Below are positions 35,776-44,805 of a stretch of 64,000 nucleotides of DNA, piece by piece. A program made the translations under genes and the position numbers. The notes under the pieces were generated by a model. That model was not told the DNA's origin and searched no databases. It saw only the letters and a list, made by a program, of their open reading frames with translations. This DNA is from Gemmatimonadaceae bacterium. GTDB lineage: Bacteria; Gemmatimonadota; Gemmatimonadetes; Gemmatimonadales; Gemmatimonadaceae. Location of the stretch: the NCBI GenBank assembly GCA_020851035.1, contig JADZDM010000025.1, positions 289,808 through 353,807 of the forward strand, read 5' to 3'. Position 1 is the first letter of the stretch. Each line of letters starts with the position of its first letter.

Positions 35776-37932
35776 ATGGCCACCGGTTCCCCCGCCCGGG
35801 CCACCATCGGCCCGTACCGCATCACCGGCTTCCTCGGCGCCGGTGGCATGGGCATGGTCTGGCGTGCGCAGCACCGGGTGCTCGGTCGCGACGTGGCGAT
35901 CAAGCGCCTCTCCGATGCCGCCTGCGACGGCGTGCCGCTGGAGCGCTTCCGCAACGAGGCCCGGCTCCACGCCACGCTGAACCACCCGCAGATCGCACAG
36001 CTCTACGACTTCATCGAGGACGACGGCTCGCCGTGCATCGTGATGGAGTTCGTCGACGGGCCCACGCTCGAGGACGAACTCCGACGCGGCCCCCTGCCGC
36101 TCGATGCCGCGATCACGCTGCTCGCCCGCATCACCGACGCCGTCGGCTACCTGCACCGTCGCGGCGTGCTCCACCGTGACATCAAGCCATCGAACGTGAA
36201 GCTCCGCCCCGACCGAACGCCGGTCCTGCTCGACTTCGGCATCGCGCGCGCCGACGGCGATCCGCGGCTGACGCGCACCGGCATGATCATCGGCTCGCCG
36301 CATGCCATCGCGCCGGAACAGTTCGAGGGACTGCCGGTCGACGCCCGCGCCGATCTCTGGGCGCTCGGCGTGCTGTTCCACGAGATGGTCACGGGCGAGC
36401 CACCGTTCACCGGTGCCACCGTCGCCGCCCTCGCCAGTGCCATCATGCATGGGCCGCGGGTGGTGCCAAGCCAGCGCGTCCCATCACTGCCCGTCGCGGT
36501 GGATGCGCTGGTGGCGCGGTGCCTGGAGCGGGACCGCACGCGCCGCTTCCAGTCGGCGGAGGACCTCCGCGCCGCCCTGCGCACACTGCACGGCCAGCCC
36601 CGCGCGGCGGGGCCGCTGTCGCGGCGGTTGCCGGGAACGATCACCAGCCGACCCGTCGCGCTCCTGCTCACGATCGCCGTGCCGGTGGTCACCGGCGTCG
36701 CCGTGCTGGCGGCGCGCCCGGGTGGCGACGGCGGACCGTCCGCCCCGCTGCCACCGGACAGCGCCCGGCACGGGTCGCTGGTGCTCGCGTCCGACTCGAT
36801 GCGACGCCCGCCCGGCGCACTGCTCACGCGCATCAGCGTCGTGGAAGGGCGCGCGGAGGTCTTCATCGATGACCGGCGCGTCGGCAGCACCCCGTACGAA
36901 CACTATGCCCCCGTCGGCACCAGCGTCACGCTCACCCTGCGGCGCGGCGGCTTCCACGACGAGGTGGTCACCTTCATCGTCAGCGACAACCAACGGGAGT
37001 ACACCCTCGTGCTGCAGCGTGACCCGACCGCGCCCGTTGCGCCCGCCTTCCTCGGCCTCCTCGGCTGGTGGCGCCGCCGCCGGCCGCCACTCGCCGCGCC
37101 GCGCAGCGCCGCCGCCACCATCGCCGTCCCGGTCACCGGCGAGCGGACACTCGCACCACCGGCACTCCACTTCACGGCAGCATCCCGGTCCGACGTGGGA
37201 TGTGTGCGCACGGGGAACGAGGATGCGGTGCGCATCGTCTCGCTCGCCGACGGCGCGCTGGTTGCCGCGCTCTGCGACGGCATGGGCGGGCACGCGGCCG
37301 GCGAGGTGGCGGCCGACCTCGCCGTGCGCGCCATCGAGCGCGCCGCCGGCACGCTCGACACCGGCGCCGCCCTCGTCGCCGCCATCGACGTCGCCAATGC
37401 GCAGATCCGGCAGGCGATCCGGCGTGACAGTGCCCTGGCCGGCATGGGCACCACCTGCGTCGTGCTGCGGCTGCACGGGCAGGCCGCGCTCTGCGCCCAC
37501 GTGGGCGACAGCCGCGCGTACCTGCTGCGCGATGGCGGCATCTATCGGCTGACGGAGGATCACTCGCACGTGCGTGCCCTGGTGCGCGACGGCACCATCG
37601 CGGACCAGGAGGCGCGCCACCACCCGGACAAGAACGTGATCCTGCGCGCGCTCGGCCCGGCGGAACACGTCAGCGCCACCACCTGGGCCGCACCGCTGGC
37701 GCTCCGCGACGGGGACCGGTTCCTGCTCTCCTCCGACGGGCTGCATGACCTCGCGGACGACGACGAGTTCCTGCCCGCACTGTCGCTCGCGTCGCCCGAC
37801 GCGGCGTGCGAGGCGCTGGTCGCCTTCGCGCGCGGCCGGGGCGCCCCCGACAACGTGTCGGTCTGCATCGTCGACGTGCACGTCGGCGGCACGCCGGCCG
37901 GTGCCAGCGCGCCCACCGGGGTCACGGCATGA
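35776..37932 (+). CDS. single-chain Ser/Thr kinase - PEGA - PP2C phosphatase
   Basis: 718 aa. Hanks kinase at about 14-270 with K43, HRD D135 and DFG D153. Transmembrane helix about 293-313. A PEGA-like sandwich lies at about 355-415 (VFIDDRRVGSTPYEHYAPVG). A short hydrophobic Trp/Arg segment (FLGLLGWWRRRR, 425-436) leads into a PP2C domain at about 465-705 with all metal-site residues: D483 (NED), D501-G502 (DGMGG), D578 (GDSRAY), D654 (SSDG) and D692-N693. Kinase and its opposing phosphatase thus share one polypeptide. If 425-432 does not cross the membrane, PP2C would be periplasmic. Overlaps the next gene by ATGA. Confidence 0.94.
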   Translation: MATGSPARATIGPYRITGFLGAGGMGMVWRAQHRVLGRDVAIKRLSDAACDGVPLERFRNEARLHATLNHPQIAQLYDFIEDDGSPCIVMEFVDGPTLEDELRRGPLPLDAAITLLARITDAVGYLHRRGVLHRDIKPSNVKLRPDRTPVLLDFGIARADGDPRLTRTGMIIGSPHAIAPEQFEGLPVDARADLWALGVLFHEMVTGEPPFTGATVAALASAIMHGPRVVPSQRVPSLPVAVDALVARCLERDRTRRFQSAEDLRAALRTLHGQPRAAGPLSRRLPGTITSRPVALLLTIAVPVVTGVAVLAARPGGDGGPSAPLPPDSARHGSLVLASDSMRRPPGALLTRISVVEGRAEVFIDDRRVGSTPYEHYAPVGTSVTLTLRRGGFHDEVVTFIVSDNQREYTLVLQRDPTAPVAPAFLGLLGWWRRRRPPLAAPRSAAATIAVPVTGERTLAPPALHFTAASRSDVGCVRTGNEDAVRIVSLADGALVAALCDGMGGHAAGEVAADLAVRAIERAAGTLDTGAALVAAIDVANAQIRQAIRRDSALAGMGTTCVVLRLHGQAALCAHVGDSRAYLLRDGGIYRLTEDHSHVRALVRDGTIADQEARHHPDKNVILRALGPAEHVSATTWAAPLALRDGDRFLLSSDGLHDLADDDEFLPALSLASPDAACEALVAFARGRGAPDNVSVCIVDVHVGGTPAGASAPTGVTA

Positions 37933-39593
37933 TCGGCACCGAGTTCGGCAACTACCGCGTCACGTCGCGGCTGGGTGAAGGGGGCATGGGCACCGTCTAC
38001 CGCGCCGTGGACACCATGCTCGATCGCGACGTGGCGCTGAAGGTGCTGCGGCCGGAGCTGGCGCGGCAGGCTGCGCTGGTGGACCGGTTCCGTGCCGAGG
38101 CGGTGGCGCTCGCGCGACTCCGCCACGAGAACATCGCGGCACTGTACGGTCTGGACCGGCAGGGCGACGAGCTGGTGATGGTGATGGAATACGTGAGCGG
38201 TGAGACGCTCGAGGCCCGCCTGCATCGCGCCGGCGCCATGGCCTGGGATGAGGCCCGCCCGGTGCTGCGCGGCGTGCTGGCGGCGCTGGGGCACGCACAC
38301 GCCCGCGGGGTGGTGCACCGCGACATCAAGCCCGCCAACGTCATGATCGATGCCGACGGCACCGTGAAGGTCATGGACTTCGGCATCGCGCGCCTGATCG
38401 GCGAGAACCGCCAGACGCGTGCGGGCGTGGCCGTCGGCACGCCGTCGTACATGGCCCCGGAGCAGTTGCGCGGCGAGGACGTGGACGGCCGCACCGATCT
38501 CTACGCGGCCGGTGCGCTGCTGTTCGAGCTGCTCACCGGTCGCGTCGCGTTCCAGGCCGACAGCGACTACGCCCTCATGATGCAGCAGCTGCACGAGCCT
38601 CCGCCGGCACCGAGCAGCGTGCAGCGCTCCGTGCCGCGCAGCGTTGACGCCGTGGTGGCGCGGGCGATGGCCAAGCGGCCGGCACAGCGCTACGAGTCGG
38701 CCAGCGGCTTCATGGCGGCACTCGACGCCGCGGAGCAGGGGGCAGCCGCGTTCACCGTGGAGCCGGTGCGTGCCGTGGCCGCCACCGTGGCGGCGCGCGC
38801 ACCGCGCGACTGGCGCATCTATGCGATCGGCGCCTGCCTGCTGATCGTCGCGGGATTCGGTGCCGCTGCTATGCGCCCGAAGCCCGCCCCCGCGATGCGT
38901 GACATCGTGCTCGTGGATACGGCGAGCGCGCTCCCGGTGACGCCCGGCGCCGTGATTGCTGCCGCACCCATCGCCTCGGCCACACCGGTCGCGATGGCGG
39001 CTGGACTGCCGCCATCGACGGTTGGCAGCAGTGTCGGAGTGGGCACCGGCACCGGTCCGGCGCCGGTGGAAACCGACGCGCCGGTGCGACCCGCGGCGAC
39101 ACCCCCACCGACCCGCACCGCGAAACCCGTCCGCAGCGCGACGACTCCACCCGCTGCCACGCCGCCAGCCGCACCGCGAACCACGCGTGCGACACCGCCG
39201 GCCGATGCGCCGCCCCCCGCCGCACGCCCACGCGTGGCCGCGGACGACGGCGCGGATGCCGGCGCCCGCCGCGCCCGCGACGCGGCGCACCGCTGTGTCG
39301 CGGCCATCGAGGGAAACGACGCCGGTGATGCGGCACGCCTCCTGCGCGGCGCGAGCGACGGCCTGCGCACCGCGATCCGGGATGGCCGCATCACCGCCGC
39401 ATCGGCAGGCGCGGCCGACGTGGACCAGTCCCCCGATCGCGTGACGGCACGCGTGTCGGTCCGCCTCTCGTGGCGCACCGCGTTCGGCGGGAACAAGTCG
39501 GGCACCGCCATGCTCGTCGCCAGCGCCAGCCGCGATGGCGAGGGCTGGCACACATCGGGATGCAGCGTGGAGCGCGACGGCGGGGTGCGCTGA
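37929..39593 (+). CDS. transmembrane Ser/Thr protein kinase with proline-rich stalk
   Basis: 554 aa. Kinase domain about 9-270: GEGGMGTVYR, K38, HRD D132, DFG D150, APEQ and the usual helices. Transmembrane helix at 298-315. Next comes a long Ala/Pro/Thr stalk (about 320-440, with TPPPTRTAKP-type repeats), and a C-terminal domain of about 100 residues that may be a small sensor (GAADVDQSPDRVTARVSVRLSW). The ATG overlaps the previous stop in ATGA, so translational coupling with the kinase-PP2C gene is near certain. The C-terminal domain is not recognised. Confidence 0.93.
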   Translation: MIGTEFGNYRVTSRLGEGGMGTVYRAVDTMLDRDVALKVLRPELARQAALVDRFRAEAVALARLRHENIAALYGLDRQGDELVMVMEYVSGETLEARLHRAGAMAWDEARPVLRGVLAALGHAHARGVVHRDIKPANVMIDADGTVKVMDFGIARLIGENRQTRAGVAVGTPSYMAPEQLRGEDVDGRTDLYAAGALLFELLTGRVAFQADSDYALMMQQLHEPPPAPSSVQRSVPRSVDAVVARAMAKRPAQRYESASGFMAALDAAEQGAAAFTVEPVRAVAATVAARAPRDWRIYAIGACLLIVAGFGAAAMRPKPAPAMRDIVLVDTASALPVTPGAVIAAAPIASATPVAMAAGLPPSTVGSSVGVGTGTGPAPVETDAPVRPAATPPPTRTAKPVRSATTPPAATPPAAPRTTRATPPADAPPPAARPRVAADDGADAGARRARDAAHRCVAAIEGNDAGDAARLLRGASDGLRTAIRDGRITAASAGAADVDQSPDRVTARVSVRLSWRTAFGGNKSGTAMLVASASRDGEGWHTSGCSVERDGGVR

Positions 39594-39619
39594 CCGCCAG
39601 TGCCGAGGCGTGGATCAAT

Positions 39620-39645
39620 GGTGCGCGCAGTGGACCGCGCGCACC
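39620..39645. terminator. hairpin between kinase and ECF genes
   Basis: A 9-bp perfect stem (GGTGCGCGC, 39620-39628, with 39637-39645) and an 8-nt loop lie in the 63-bp gap between the convergent kinase and ECF sigma genes. No T-run. It could end transcription of both. Confidence 0.5.
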
Positions 39646-39656
39646 ACGCGGGAGGG

Positions 39657-40259
39657 TCAGCCTGGTGCCGTGGTGTCCGGCTCATCCTGCAGCGCGCGCC
39701 GCAGGAAGGCTCGCGCCACGGCCCAGTCGCGCTTCACGGTCACGATCGACACGTCGAGCGACTCGGCCGTCTCCTCGATGCTCAGCCCGGCGAAGTAGCG
39801 CAACTCCACGACGCGGGCCTGCCGCGGCTCCAGCGCAGCAAGCCGGTCCAACGCATCGTTGAGCGCGAGGATGTCCACGTCACCCGGCGTGGCCTCTGCC
39901 ACCGCATGCGAGAGCGTGACCTGCTGGCCGCCGTCACGCTTCAGCTGGCGTCGCGCACGGGCATGGTCCACCAGCAGCCGGCGCATCACCTGGGCCGCGA
40001 TGCCGAAGAAGTGATGCCGGTTCTGCCAGCTCGCGCGCTGGCCGCCGACGAGCCGGTCGTACGCCTCGTGCACCAGCTCCGTCGGTTGCCACGTGTGGCC
40101 GTCCACCTCGCGACGCATGGCGGCCACGGCGATCACATGGAGCTCCTCGTACACGAGCGAGGCGAGTCGCTCGGTGGCGTCACTCGTGCCCGAACCCAGC
40201 TCGGCGAGCAACCGGGTCACCTCGCTCGCCCCACCCGCCTCCGCATTGCCGTCGACCAC
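39657..40259 (-). CDS. ECF-type RNA polymerase sigma factor, second copy
   Basis: 200-aa sigma factor of the same type as the gene at 24015: region 2 (HFFGIAAQVMRRLLVDHARARRQLKR) and region 4 (VELRYFAGLSIEETAESLDVSIVTVKRDWAVARAFL) are aligned and nearly identical in layout. The GTG at 40259 was used; no ribosome binding site stands out. It converges on the kinase gene at 37929 and lies 168 bp downstream of the M14 gene on its own strand, so it is not part of the kinase operon but may regulate it. Confidence 0.9.
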   Translation of the reverse strand: MVDGNAEAGGASEVTRLLAELGSGTSDATERLASLVYEELHVIAVAAMRREVDGHTWQPTELVHEAYDRLVGGQRASWQNRHHFFGIAAQVMRRLLVDHARARRQLKRDGGQQVTLSHAVAEATPGDVDILALNDALDRLAALEPRQARVVELRYFAGLSIEETAESLDVSIVTVKRDWAVARAFLRRALQDEPDTTAPG

Positions 40260-40426
40260 GTGCGAGGCCCCCCGTCAGGTTCCGAGATTCGCGGACGGGC
40301 TGCCGTGTCGCAGCGCCACCGGTCGTGGCTCAGTCTGCCATGCTGCAGCGTCCTCCGCAATATCCGGCCGCCAAGGCGCGCACGCCGTGACACAGGCCTG
40401 CGCACCTGACGGTCACCCGCCGCGAA

Positions 40427-43105
40427 TCAGAAGGTCGAGCCGAGGAAGATCGCGTTGGCGAAGATGGGGAGCTGACCGCGGAACATGTCCCGGTAGACGG
40501 GATCGTGCGCGAAAGCGATCACGCGCCCACGCCCCACACGCTCGGTCCACAGGTACGGCGTGAGCCCGATCCGGTCCGCCGACTCGGGCCAGAAGTAGCC
40601 GGAGAGCCGCACCCGCGCCGCCGGCGCGAACCGGATCACGGCCTCACCCGCCGCCAGGTCCTTCGGCACGGTGAAGACGCGGTCACCGTTGGCGAACACC
40701 GGGATCTCGCGCGTCTTCACGCCTGCGAGCAATGGCGAGAGGGTGTCGATGGTGGCCCGCGCGAGCACGCCCGGCAGGCCACCGGGCAGCGGGGCGCCGC
40801 CAGCGGAATCGGCGCGTGCGGAGTCGCGCCGCACGCGCAGGCGCAGCAGGAAGTTGGGCTGCGCCGCCCACACGGTGGCCGCCTCGGTCGTGATCAGCAC
40901 ACCACCGCTGCGCACCCACTCGGCCAGGCGCGCCTTGCCGCCGTCTCCCAGCACGCGGTCCAGCGCGCCGCCCTGGACGGATGGCACGATCAGCACCGAG
41001 TAGCGGCTCAGGTCACCACCGGCCAGGTACGACGCGTCGATGAACGTGGACGGATAGCCCAGGCGCTGGTCGAGCGCGTACCAGATGAAGCCGAATGGCG
41101 TGCCACTCACCGGTGCGCCGCCCAGCACGGCCACGCGTGGCGCACGCACCGGCACGACGGAGTTGCTGCCCAGGTCCGTGCCGTCACTCACACCGGCCGA
41201 GCCGATGGCGTGCACCTGCGCACCCGCGGCCAGCGCCAGCGCCGACACACGGGCGTGCACGGTGGCGTCGTTCTGCGCCACCCGCACCACGAATGCACCG
41301 TGCGGGAACTTCGCGCCACCGGACGTGAACGGCATCGGTGCGTGCCACACGCGGATCGACTCGCGCAGCAGCGACGCGAGCAGGCGGATCGACGACTCGC
41401 TGCCGGGCTCGAAGGCGTACGCATACTGTGCTGCCGGCAGGGCCACCGCTGCAGCGCGCGGCAGGTCCGTGACGGGCGTGAGACCGGCGGGGATGGTGCG
41501 GACCGTGTACGCCTGCACGCGCCACGCCATCGGCAGCGACCAGGCGGTGACGTCGTAGAAGCGGTTGCGGCTGCCGGTGCGGCGCAGCTCGAGCTCGAAC
41601 TTCAGGAACGCGGAGTCCAGTGCGGCATCGGGCTCGAGCAGCGCCTTCGCCAGGTGGCCCTGCGGCTGCGCGTAGTCCACCACGTAGGCGCCGGCCCGCA
41701 CGCGCGTGGTGACGGCGGCGGTGGTGCTGCCGTACGGCGTCGCACCGGCCAGGTCAGCATCGGCACCCAGCCGCCCCACGTCGATGCCGTTCGCGCGCAG
41801 CGACATCGCCAGCGAGTCGGCGCGGCCCTGGTCGTCGCGCACGAACACCACCCCGCGGCCCGCCTCGCGGGCGTGGCTCGTGATGGCCTCCTGGCGCGAC
41901 TGCGCGTAGTCGCGCAGCAGTTCCGTGCGCCGGCGCGCGGACGTCCGCACGGTGGTCCACTCGGCCGTGTAGTGCTCCCACGCTGCCTGCCGCAACGTGC
42001 GCAGCGTGCCGTCGTTGCGCATCACGGCGCCACCCGCGCTCGAGGCACTTTCGAAGAGCATGCCGATGCTCCCCGTCAGCATCGGCCACCCTTCGCCGTA
42101 GCCGGGGTAGAACGAGTCGTAGCCCTCACGGCGGAAGTACGACCAGCCGTGCGTGTCGAACGCCGCCCCGTGGGCTGCCGCGAAGATGTCGAACCACTTC
42201 GGCAGGTGCTTCGGGTTGTTCGCGTTGTCCGGCTCGCGCGGCGGTGCGAAGTAGAACGTGGCGCTCGAGCCCTGCTCGTGCAGGTCGATGGCCACCTGCG
42301 GCATCCACTGCAGGAAGGTCCGCACCCGGCCCTTCGACTCGGGGTGGGACTGCGTGAACCAGTCGCGGTTCAGGTCGAAGTAGTAGTGCGAGGTGCGCGG
42401 GCCCGGCCAGGTGCCGGCGTTGTTCAGCGCCTGCGGATCGCTGGCGATGCCGGCACTGCTCGTCATCCGCTCCAGGTCGTGCGTGAAGCGCTCGCGCCCG
42501 TCGGGGTTCTCGTTGGGATCGATCAGCACCACGGTGCTGTCCAGCGCCATCAGCGTCTCGGCATCAGAGCCGGCGGCCAGCTGGTACAGCAGTGCCAGCC
42601 CGGCCTCGGCCCCCGACGCCTCGCCGCCGTGCACCGAATGCGCCAGCCAGACGATCGCGGGCGTGCGCTTGATCGCGGCCTCGACGTCGCCGGGAGCGGC
42701 ACCGCGCGGATCGGCGATCCGCCGCGCATCCCGCTGGATCTCGGCCAGCCGCCCCATGTTCGCCTCGCTCGTCACCGTGATGACGAGCATCTCCCGGCCC
42801 TCGAACGTGCGCGAGACGGTGTCCACCTTCACCCGCCGCGACGTGGCGGCGATCCGCTCGATGTAGCGCAGCATCGCGCGCTGCGGCGTGAAGCGGTCAC
42901 CGTTGTCGTAGCCGAGGATCGCGCGCGGCGTGGGCACGCGCGGATCGTAGGTGCGTGCGGGTGTGCCGCCGGCCTCGGTGAAGCCGTGTTGTGCCGTCAG
43001 GGGCATCGGTGACACGACCAGTGCCGCCAGCGCGAGCATGGGGCCAAGGGTCAGCCGGACGGCCCGGTGACGGGGCCGCGGGAGTATCGAAGCGCTTCGG
43101 GGCAT
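40427..43105 (-). CDS. secreted M14 zinc carboxypeptidase with amidotransferase-like C-domain
   Basis: 892 aa. Signal peptide with core VRLTLGPMLALAALVVSPM. The zinc ligands of M14 are visible: H159 and E162 in HSVHGGEASGAE, and a later His in IDLHEQG, with the NPDGRERF and DLNRDW segments around them. From about residue 640 on, a ThuA/class-I amidotransferase-like fold follows (VAVLGGAPVSGTPFGFIWY, SVLIVPSVQGG). A Met in PMPRSAS was chosen as start. Alone on its strand, divergent from the lipoprotein at 43320. Confidence 0.9.
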   Translation of the reverse strand: MPRSASILPRPRHRAVRLTLGPMLALAALVVSPMPLTAQHGFTEAGGTPARTYDPRVPTPRAILGYDNGDRFTPQRAMLRYIERIAATSRRVKVDTVSRTFEGREMLVITVTSEANMGRLAEIQRDARRIADPRGAAPGDVEAAIKRTPAIVWLAHSVHGGEASGAEAGLALLYQLAAGSDAETLMALDSTVVLIDPNENPDGRERFTHDLERMTSSAGIASDPQALNNAGTWPGPRTSHYYFDLNRDWFTQSHPESKGRVRTFLQWMPQVAIDLHEQGSSATFYFAPPREPDNANNPKHLPKWFDIFAAAHGAAFDTHGWSYFRREGYDSFYPGYGEGWPMLTGSIGMLFESASSAGGAVMRNDGTLRTLRQAAWEHYTAEWTTVRTSARRRTELLRDYAQSRQEAITSHAREAGRGVVFVRDDQGRADSLAMSLRANGIDVGRLGADADLAGATPYGSTTAAVTTRVRAGAYVVDYAQPQGHLAKALLEPDAALDSAFLKFELELRRTGSRNRFYDVTAWSLPMAWRVQAYTVRTIPAGLTPVTDLPRAAAVALPAAQYAYAFEPGSESSIRLLASLLRESIRVWHAPMPFTSGGAKFPHGAFVVRVAQNDATVHARVSALALAAGAQVHAIGSAGVSDGTDLGSNSVVPVRAPRVAVLGGAPVSGTPFGFIWYALDQRLGYPSTFIDASYLAGGDLSRYSVLIVPSVQGGALDRVLGDGGKARLAEWVRSGGVLITTEAATVWAAQPNFLLRLRVRRDSARADSAGGAPLPGGLPGVLARATIDTLSPLLAGVKTREIPVFANGDRVFTVPKDLAAGEAVIRFAPAARVRLSGYFWPESADRIGLTPYLWTERVGRGRVIAFAHDPVYRDMFRGQLPIFANAIFLGSTF

Positions 43106-43319
43106 CGGGAGGGTGGGGCAGGGTGACGGATTCGGGCGACGACGTCCAGCTGCCAACTTACGCGCCGCCGGCCGGACGGGTTGGAGGCCGCACGGGCACG
43201 GTCCCTGCCCCCATTAACATGCGGATCCGGCGCCCGTCTGTCCCGAGGGAGTCCGTCCCGTGGCGCCACGACTCGTGGCGCCTCACCCTCCTCCTCCGTC
43301 ACCCAGGATCATCGCGTAC

Positions 43320-44003
43320 ATGAAGCCCAGCCTCGCCATCACGGCCGTCACCATCGCACTGCTCACCGCCTGCGGGAAGAAGGCCCAGGATGCCGCACCC
43401 GCCGCCGCCGCCGCCGATGCCGCGCCGCCAGCCGCGTCGGCCGCCAGCGCCGCACCGGCCAGCCCGGCAGACTCCACCGACGAGCAGCGGGAGACGGCGA
43501 AGAAGCAGGCGTTGCTGGACTACGCCGCCATGGAAGACCGCTACATGAACGATGCCGGTGCGCAGTGGGCCGCTGCCGCCACCGCCAGCTCCACGTTCGG
43601 TGATGACGACGGCAAGGAGCCGGCATCGAGCAACCTGCCCGCCAACGCGGCCGGTCCGGTGGACGAGAAGTCCTGGACCAACAACCACCAGGACCTTGGC
43701 ATGGACTGGCTGGAAGCCACGTTCGCGCGGCCGGTGAACGCCACCGCCGTGCGGGTGGTGTTCGAGAATGGCGAGGGTGTCGAGGCGGTGAGCAAGGTGG
43801 AGCTGCAGGCCATCGATGGGGCCTGGCACGCCGTGTGGTCCGGCGTGAGCGAGGACAAGGCCGACCGGCGCGGCCAGCGCACCTGGTTCGTCCGGACGTT
43901 CGAGAAGACGCCCTACCAGGTGAAGGCGGTGAAGCTCACGATCGCCAACAACGTGCAGCGGGGCTACAAGGTCGTGGACGCGGTGCAGCTCGTCGGGCAC
44001 TGA
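43320..44003 (+). CDS. lipoprotein with discoidin-like domain
   Basis: 227 aa, lipobox LLTAC (Cys18), an Ala/Pro-rich flexible linker, and a C-terminal beta-rich domain. The part from ATASSTFGDDDGKEPASSNL through NHQDLGMDWLEATFARPVNATAVRVVFENGEG resembles F5/8-type (discoidin) carbohydrate-binding domains, which begin with such a solvent-exposed, Ser/Asn-rich first strand. The match is by eye. Followed 31 bp later by a good intrinsic terminator, so monocistronic. Confidence 0.78.
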   Translation: MKPSLAITAVTIALLTACGKKAQDAAPAAAAADAAPPAASAASAAPASPADSTDEQRETAKKQALLDYAAMEDRYMNDAGAQWAAAATASSTFGDDDGKEPASSNLPANAAGPVDEKSWTNNHQDLGMDWLEATFARPVNATAVRVVFENGEGVEAVSKVELQAIDGAWHAVWSGVSEDKADRRGQRTWFVRTFEKTPYQVKAVKLTIANNVQRGYKVVDAVQLVGH

Positions 44004-44033
44004 TCGGACGGCGGGCAGGCACGATGCACTGGT

Positions 44034-44066
44034 GGCGGCGCGGAACACTCGTTCCGCGCCGCCTTT
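44034..44066 (+). terminator. intrinsic terminator of the lipoprotein gene
   Basis: A perfect 13-bp stem (44034-44046 with 44051-44063) with a 4-nt ACTC loop is followed by TTT CT. It starts 31 bp after the lipoprotein stop. Confidence 0.85.
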
Positions 44067-44214
44067 CTCCAGATGGCCGCTCCACGCTGGCGGGTGCAGT
44101 CCCGTGTGCAGAGGAATGATGACGCTCGCCGGATTCCGGCTGGCTATGTTGTGCCGGCGTAGCGCACTGTCGTCGCATGAACTCCTTCCGCGACGTGCTC
44201 CTGGAGGCGCACCG

Positions 44215-44781
44215 ATGGGCGTGGCACTTCCGAAGGTCCCTCGCACGGCCGACGATCTCGACGACATGCCCGACGATGGGCAGCGGTACGAGATCATCGA
44301 GGGCGTGCTGTACGTGAGCCCGCCGCCGTCGCGCCGCCATCAGCGCGCGTCGCGACTGCTCACACGCGCCCTGGATCTGTATTCGGAGGCGCTCGGGCTG
44401 GAGCTCATGTACGCGCCGGCCGACGTGCGTGCCGCGTTCGACACGCAGGTCGAGCCGGACCTGTTCGTGCTCCCCCATCGGTTCGAGGGTCGCGATGCCG
44501 AGCGATGGGAGCCGATGGCGAAGGTGCTGTTGTGCGTGGAGGTGCTGTCGCCCTCGACGGCCTTGCTCGACCGGGTGAGGAAGCGGCAGCTCTATCAGGC
44601 GCAGGAGGTTCCGGAGTACTGGATCGTGGACACGGAGTCACGCGTGATCGAGGTCTGGACGCCGGGGGCGGTTCAGGCCCGGGTCGAGCGGGAGTGCGTC
44701 ACCTGGCATGCCGTTCCGGCGCGTGATCCTCTCGTCATCGACCTCGTCGCCCTCTTCCGGAAGGTGCACGACGAGGACTGA
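44215..44781 (+). CDS. Uma2-family putative PD-(D/E)XK nuclease, copy 1
   Basis: 188 aa, DUF820/Uma2 family, a PD-(D/E)XK fold common in cyanobacteria and soil bacteria with unproven nuclease activity. Motifs: MPDDGQRYEIIEG (E29), EPDLFVLP (D82), VEVLSPST (E109) and RKRQLYQAQEVPEYWIVD (K123). GGAGG stands 8 bp before the ATG. Near-identical layout to the gene at 46376, including RTADDL--MPDDG at residues 10-22, so the two are paralogues. Often mobile-element-linked, although no transposase is near. Confidence 0.9.
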   Translation: MGVALPKVPRTADDLDDMPDDGQRYEIIEGVLYVSPPPSRRHQRASRLLTRALDLYSEALGLELMYAPADVRAAFDTQVEPDLFVLPHRFEGRDAERWEPMAKVLLCVEVLSPSTALLDRVRKRQLYQAQEVPEYWIVDTESRVIEVWTPGAVQARVERECVTWHAVPARDPLVIDLVALFRKVHDED

Positions 44782-44805
44782 CCTGGTGTCCTGTGGTTCG
44801 GCCGC

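Noticed and set aside
40505..43012. 835-codon frame antisense to the M14 gene
   Set aside because: High-GC shadow; the M14 zinc ligands and amidotransferase-like motifs are on the minus strand.
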